The translations under genes were made by a program, and so were the position numbers. Under the pieces are notes generated by a model. It was not told where the DNA came from and did no database searches. It saw only the letters and a list, made by a program, of their open reading frames with translations. Shown here piece by piece: positions 61,602 through 64,000 of a DNA stretch of 64,000 bases. Numbering within the stretch: position 1 is the first letter of the stretch; each line of letters starts with the position of its first letter. The stretch comes from Paragonimus westermani (lineage: Eukaryota; Platyhelminthes; Trematoda; Plagiorchiida; Troglotrematidae), in the NCBI GenBank assembly GCA_008508345.1, contig QNGE01001688.1:1-64000 (forward strand). Direction: 5' to 3'.

Positions 61602-64000
61602 TGTGTATATATATCTAGTGTGAACCATACATTTACTTGCGGAGAGGTCTATGATGAATAAATCGCGTGTCCATTGGACACCGAGTTAAGGGTTAAGTTA
61701 GAAATAGTTGCGCACACATTTAGAGAGGTTGTCGACACAAATTTAGCAGAAAGAGAGCAAAATTCAGTACACACAATCCCCAAAACATCTGGTTGTAAGC
61801 GACGTTTCCAAGTAGGCACATCTGCCCATCTCTTTGTACTCACACATAGTTACTATTGACATTGAGGCTATCTCCATATTTGGGCCGAGCTGCGCATGTT
61901 CAAGCAGTCGTGGCAAATTAATCTCACCGTCCACGGTCTATGACGTTCGTTCATAGCTGTACTACTACAGCCACACCGTCTATTCTTGTCAGTATATGTC
62001 CCTTAAAATTAGATTGTAGGAAATGGTATGTAGACTGCTAACAAAACAAATAAGCGGTTTTTTCATCGTTGAACTTTATAACAAAAGCCGGTTATTTCGA
62101 CGTGCAACTTTCACCCATTTGTATAAGTGAATGCGTTTCTTCATTAGCTGCTAAGCGTGGACTCTAATGGTAGGAATCGTAAGCGTTAAGTGCTATTTAG
62201 GCTTCAAACCTGACAACCGCCACAGGCGTTTACATAATTGCTTTCTTCCCAAAGAAAGCGGGAAGCTGAGCAAATTATGTGGGTCACGAGTTTCATTATT
62301 CGACGATTTCAGTCAACCTAATAAACTGTATTAAATAGAGGGGAAGCATATCCAGTGGCTAGAAGTAGTCGTATTTTCCGTTTCCAGTAATTATTCCATC
62401 TATCTCGTTTTCATTTAACTGGCTATATACGTACACTTCTCTTTCGCCGGTGTACATAGTAATAATGACGTATTGGATGTTAATATTAGATTAGTTGAAA
62501 TTGTTGCTCATATTTGATTCAGGCAATTTTGAAAAAATATCTATTAAATAAATGAAACACTTAAATACAGAGAGATATTAATTTTGCTGGTAACTGCTGA
62601 ACCACTATATGTCTGACGGAACCGAACAAAGCAACACGAGTCTATTTAATTGTAGCAATCAATAGCAAAGTAGCATGAGAAAGATCGCAAGATGTTTTTC
62701 ACCTAATTGCAAGAAATTCGGATTATAACACGAAGATATCAGAATGGTCACTTACGCATCCATAGTTTTATGCTTATCCACTCGTTTCATGTCGTCGCTG
62801 TTTTCGGCTTCTGATTTTTGACAATTTCCTGTTATCTTCACAACGTAAGTCGTCGAGTCGATACAGATGACCCCCAAGGCTTGAATTGGAATGAAGACGA
62901 CAGACGGTGCACGGGCAAACGAAATGGAATCACTTCAAATGGTTGCTTATCGGACCACAGTTAAACAGAGCAAGGGAAAGATATGAACTGTTATCTTTCA
63001 CTAAGCTTTCATTTTCTGCCTACATATGAACATGTTGCAAATTGTATGCATTGTTTACTCACTCACTCATACTACTACACTATGGGTTGCATAGGAATAG
63101 CGAACCGGTAGCTGGTTGTTGCTGTTAAGAAACACGTCCTCATAAACGTGAAAACCAAAACAAACCTAATAACTCTGTTAAAAGCTGTTGCATGATTGCC
63201 AACACAATCAGTAGCAATGTAATCTATTCGAACCAGACATGGATTTAAGTTTAATAACGTATGGTCAGTGAGTTTTTGAAAAAAGTGTTAAGGCAATCTT
63301 CAAATTACAGAAACACAAGTCGATAGCATTCACCAGTTCACATTTTGCGTTCGGGTCCATCTAGATGTGCACTATTCCCATGTTTATTCTTCTAACCGTC
63401 CTCGTTCTACGATTGACCTCATGAATATGACTTTCTATTTGTGCACTCATAATTGTACGCTTGTGACTAGTTGTATGTTCGCATCTGATTTGAATGTACG
63501 GAATGCGACTTCGGGGGGAAATACGCAGTTTGCAATTTCCCTTTGCTCAGTTGAAAAAGAAACGACGCAACCCAATTGAGTTCGTTTTTCTACGGGAAAA
63601 CTTTTTGACGCATTGGATTTTCGTAAAGAAAGTTTTAAAAACTGCAGTAGTTGAGTAATATCTGAGAAAAAATCACTTTAAAATACGCGCTTGGGAGCTA
63701 CTAATTTACTCTGTATTAATGTAAGCCGGGCGTCAATCACGAGTGATTGTAACGGTTGCACTTTTCGTAACCAAATCAGTCAGCCCCTTTCGAAAAAAGA
63801 CATTAGTCTCTAGTTTCAAACCGGTAAAATCGTGTCACTTGTGCATATCCTTGTCATGGTCAAAAGTTGAACTGGAAGTAGAGTTTCAAGAGGCAGCCGT
63901 GTTAACGATCGCGTTTTCACTCTCACGTGATACTCAGCCAAACTCTGTTATTCTATCACTCGGTCACATTTGTAAATGAATAATGGTCACATTACCGAAA
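61602..64000. other. Right-hand flank, nothing recognised
   Basis: Only short open frames without known motifs occur (61674-61859 +, 63367-63579 +, 63743-63979 +). A small imperfect hairpin lies at 62232-62280, with the inner perfect stem GCTTTCTT/AAGAAAGC. It has no terminator or RNA context. Confidence 0.45.

Noticed and set aside
62232..62280. Imperfect hairpin that could be an RNA structure or terminator
   Set aside because: It is isolated in intergenic eukaryotic DNA without a promoter, RNA family match or repeat copies in the window.
1..64000. CRISPR arrays, operons, bacterial genes, rRNA
   Set aside because: No regularly spaced repeats, no dense same-strand gene layout and no rRNA motifs; splice sites, a poly(A) signal and retroelements show a eukaryotic nuclear sequence.

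Overview
The window looks like gene-poor, AT-rich DNA from a large, repeat-laden animal genome. I infer a flatworm, most likely a fluke (trematode). The reasons are one very large intron, layered RTE-type and BEL/Pao retroelement relics of the kind typical of fluke genomes, a tRNA-derived short repeat family, and a young Ty3/Gypsy element. The organism is an inference; no rRNA or mitochondrial marker is present.

Only one host gene is well supported. It lies on the + strand, with two coding exons at 25731-26093 and 53128-53403, joined in phase 0 across a 27,034-base GT...AG intron. It encodes a 212-residue protein with two membrane spans and a cysteine-rich extracellular loop. It matches the auxiliary beta subunit of BK (Slo1) calcium-activated potassium channels (KCNMB/CaKB family, distantly like insect TipE). 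A poly(A) signal follows 60 bases after the stop codon. This is the most interesting host feature: a small, structurally complete channel subunit whose two halves are easy to miss because they lie 27 kb apart.

The rest is mobile DNA of different ages. (1) 1190-3870, - strand: decayed RTE-type non-LTR retrotransposon with endonuclease and reverse transcriptase, missing the catalytic Asp-Asp block. (2) 10735-14430, + strand: heavily decayed BEL/Pao element with Gag zinc knuckle, protease, reverse transcriptase and integrase in order. (3) 16090-16574: a 485-base foldback made of two inverted copies of a tRNA-like repeat. (4) 16916-17168 (-), 33527-33594 (-) and 33761-34016 (+): copies or fragments of a second tRNA-derived SINE family. 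(5) 24040-24215, + strand: tail of an RTE copy related to item 1. (6) 28065-29640, - strand: a second RTE-type family relic, inside the host intron. (7) 57478-61596, + strand: a complete Ty3/Gypsy LTR retrotransposon with 157-base LTRs, a 5-base target duplication, primer site, polypurine tract and one uninterrupted 1284-codon Gag-Pol frame. It is by far the youngest element and may be active.

The remaining stretches (about 4-10.7 kb, 17.2-24 kb, most of the large intron, 53.5-57.4 kb and 61.6-64 kb) contain only short open frames on both strands that look like chance, and I recognise nothing in them.
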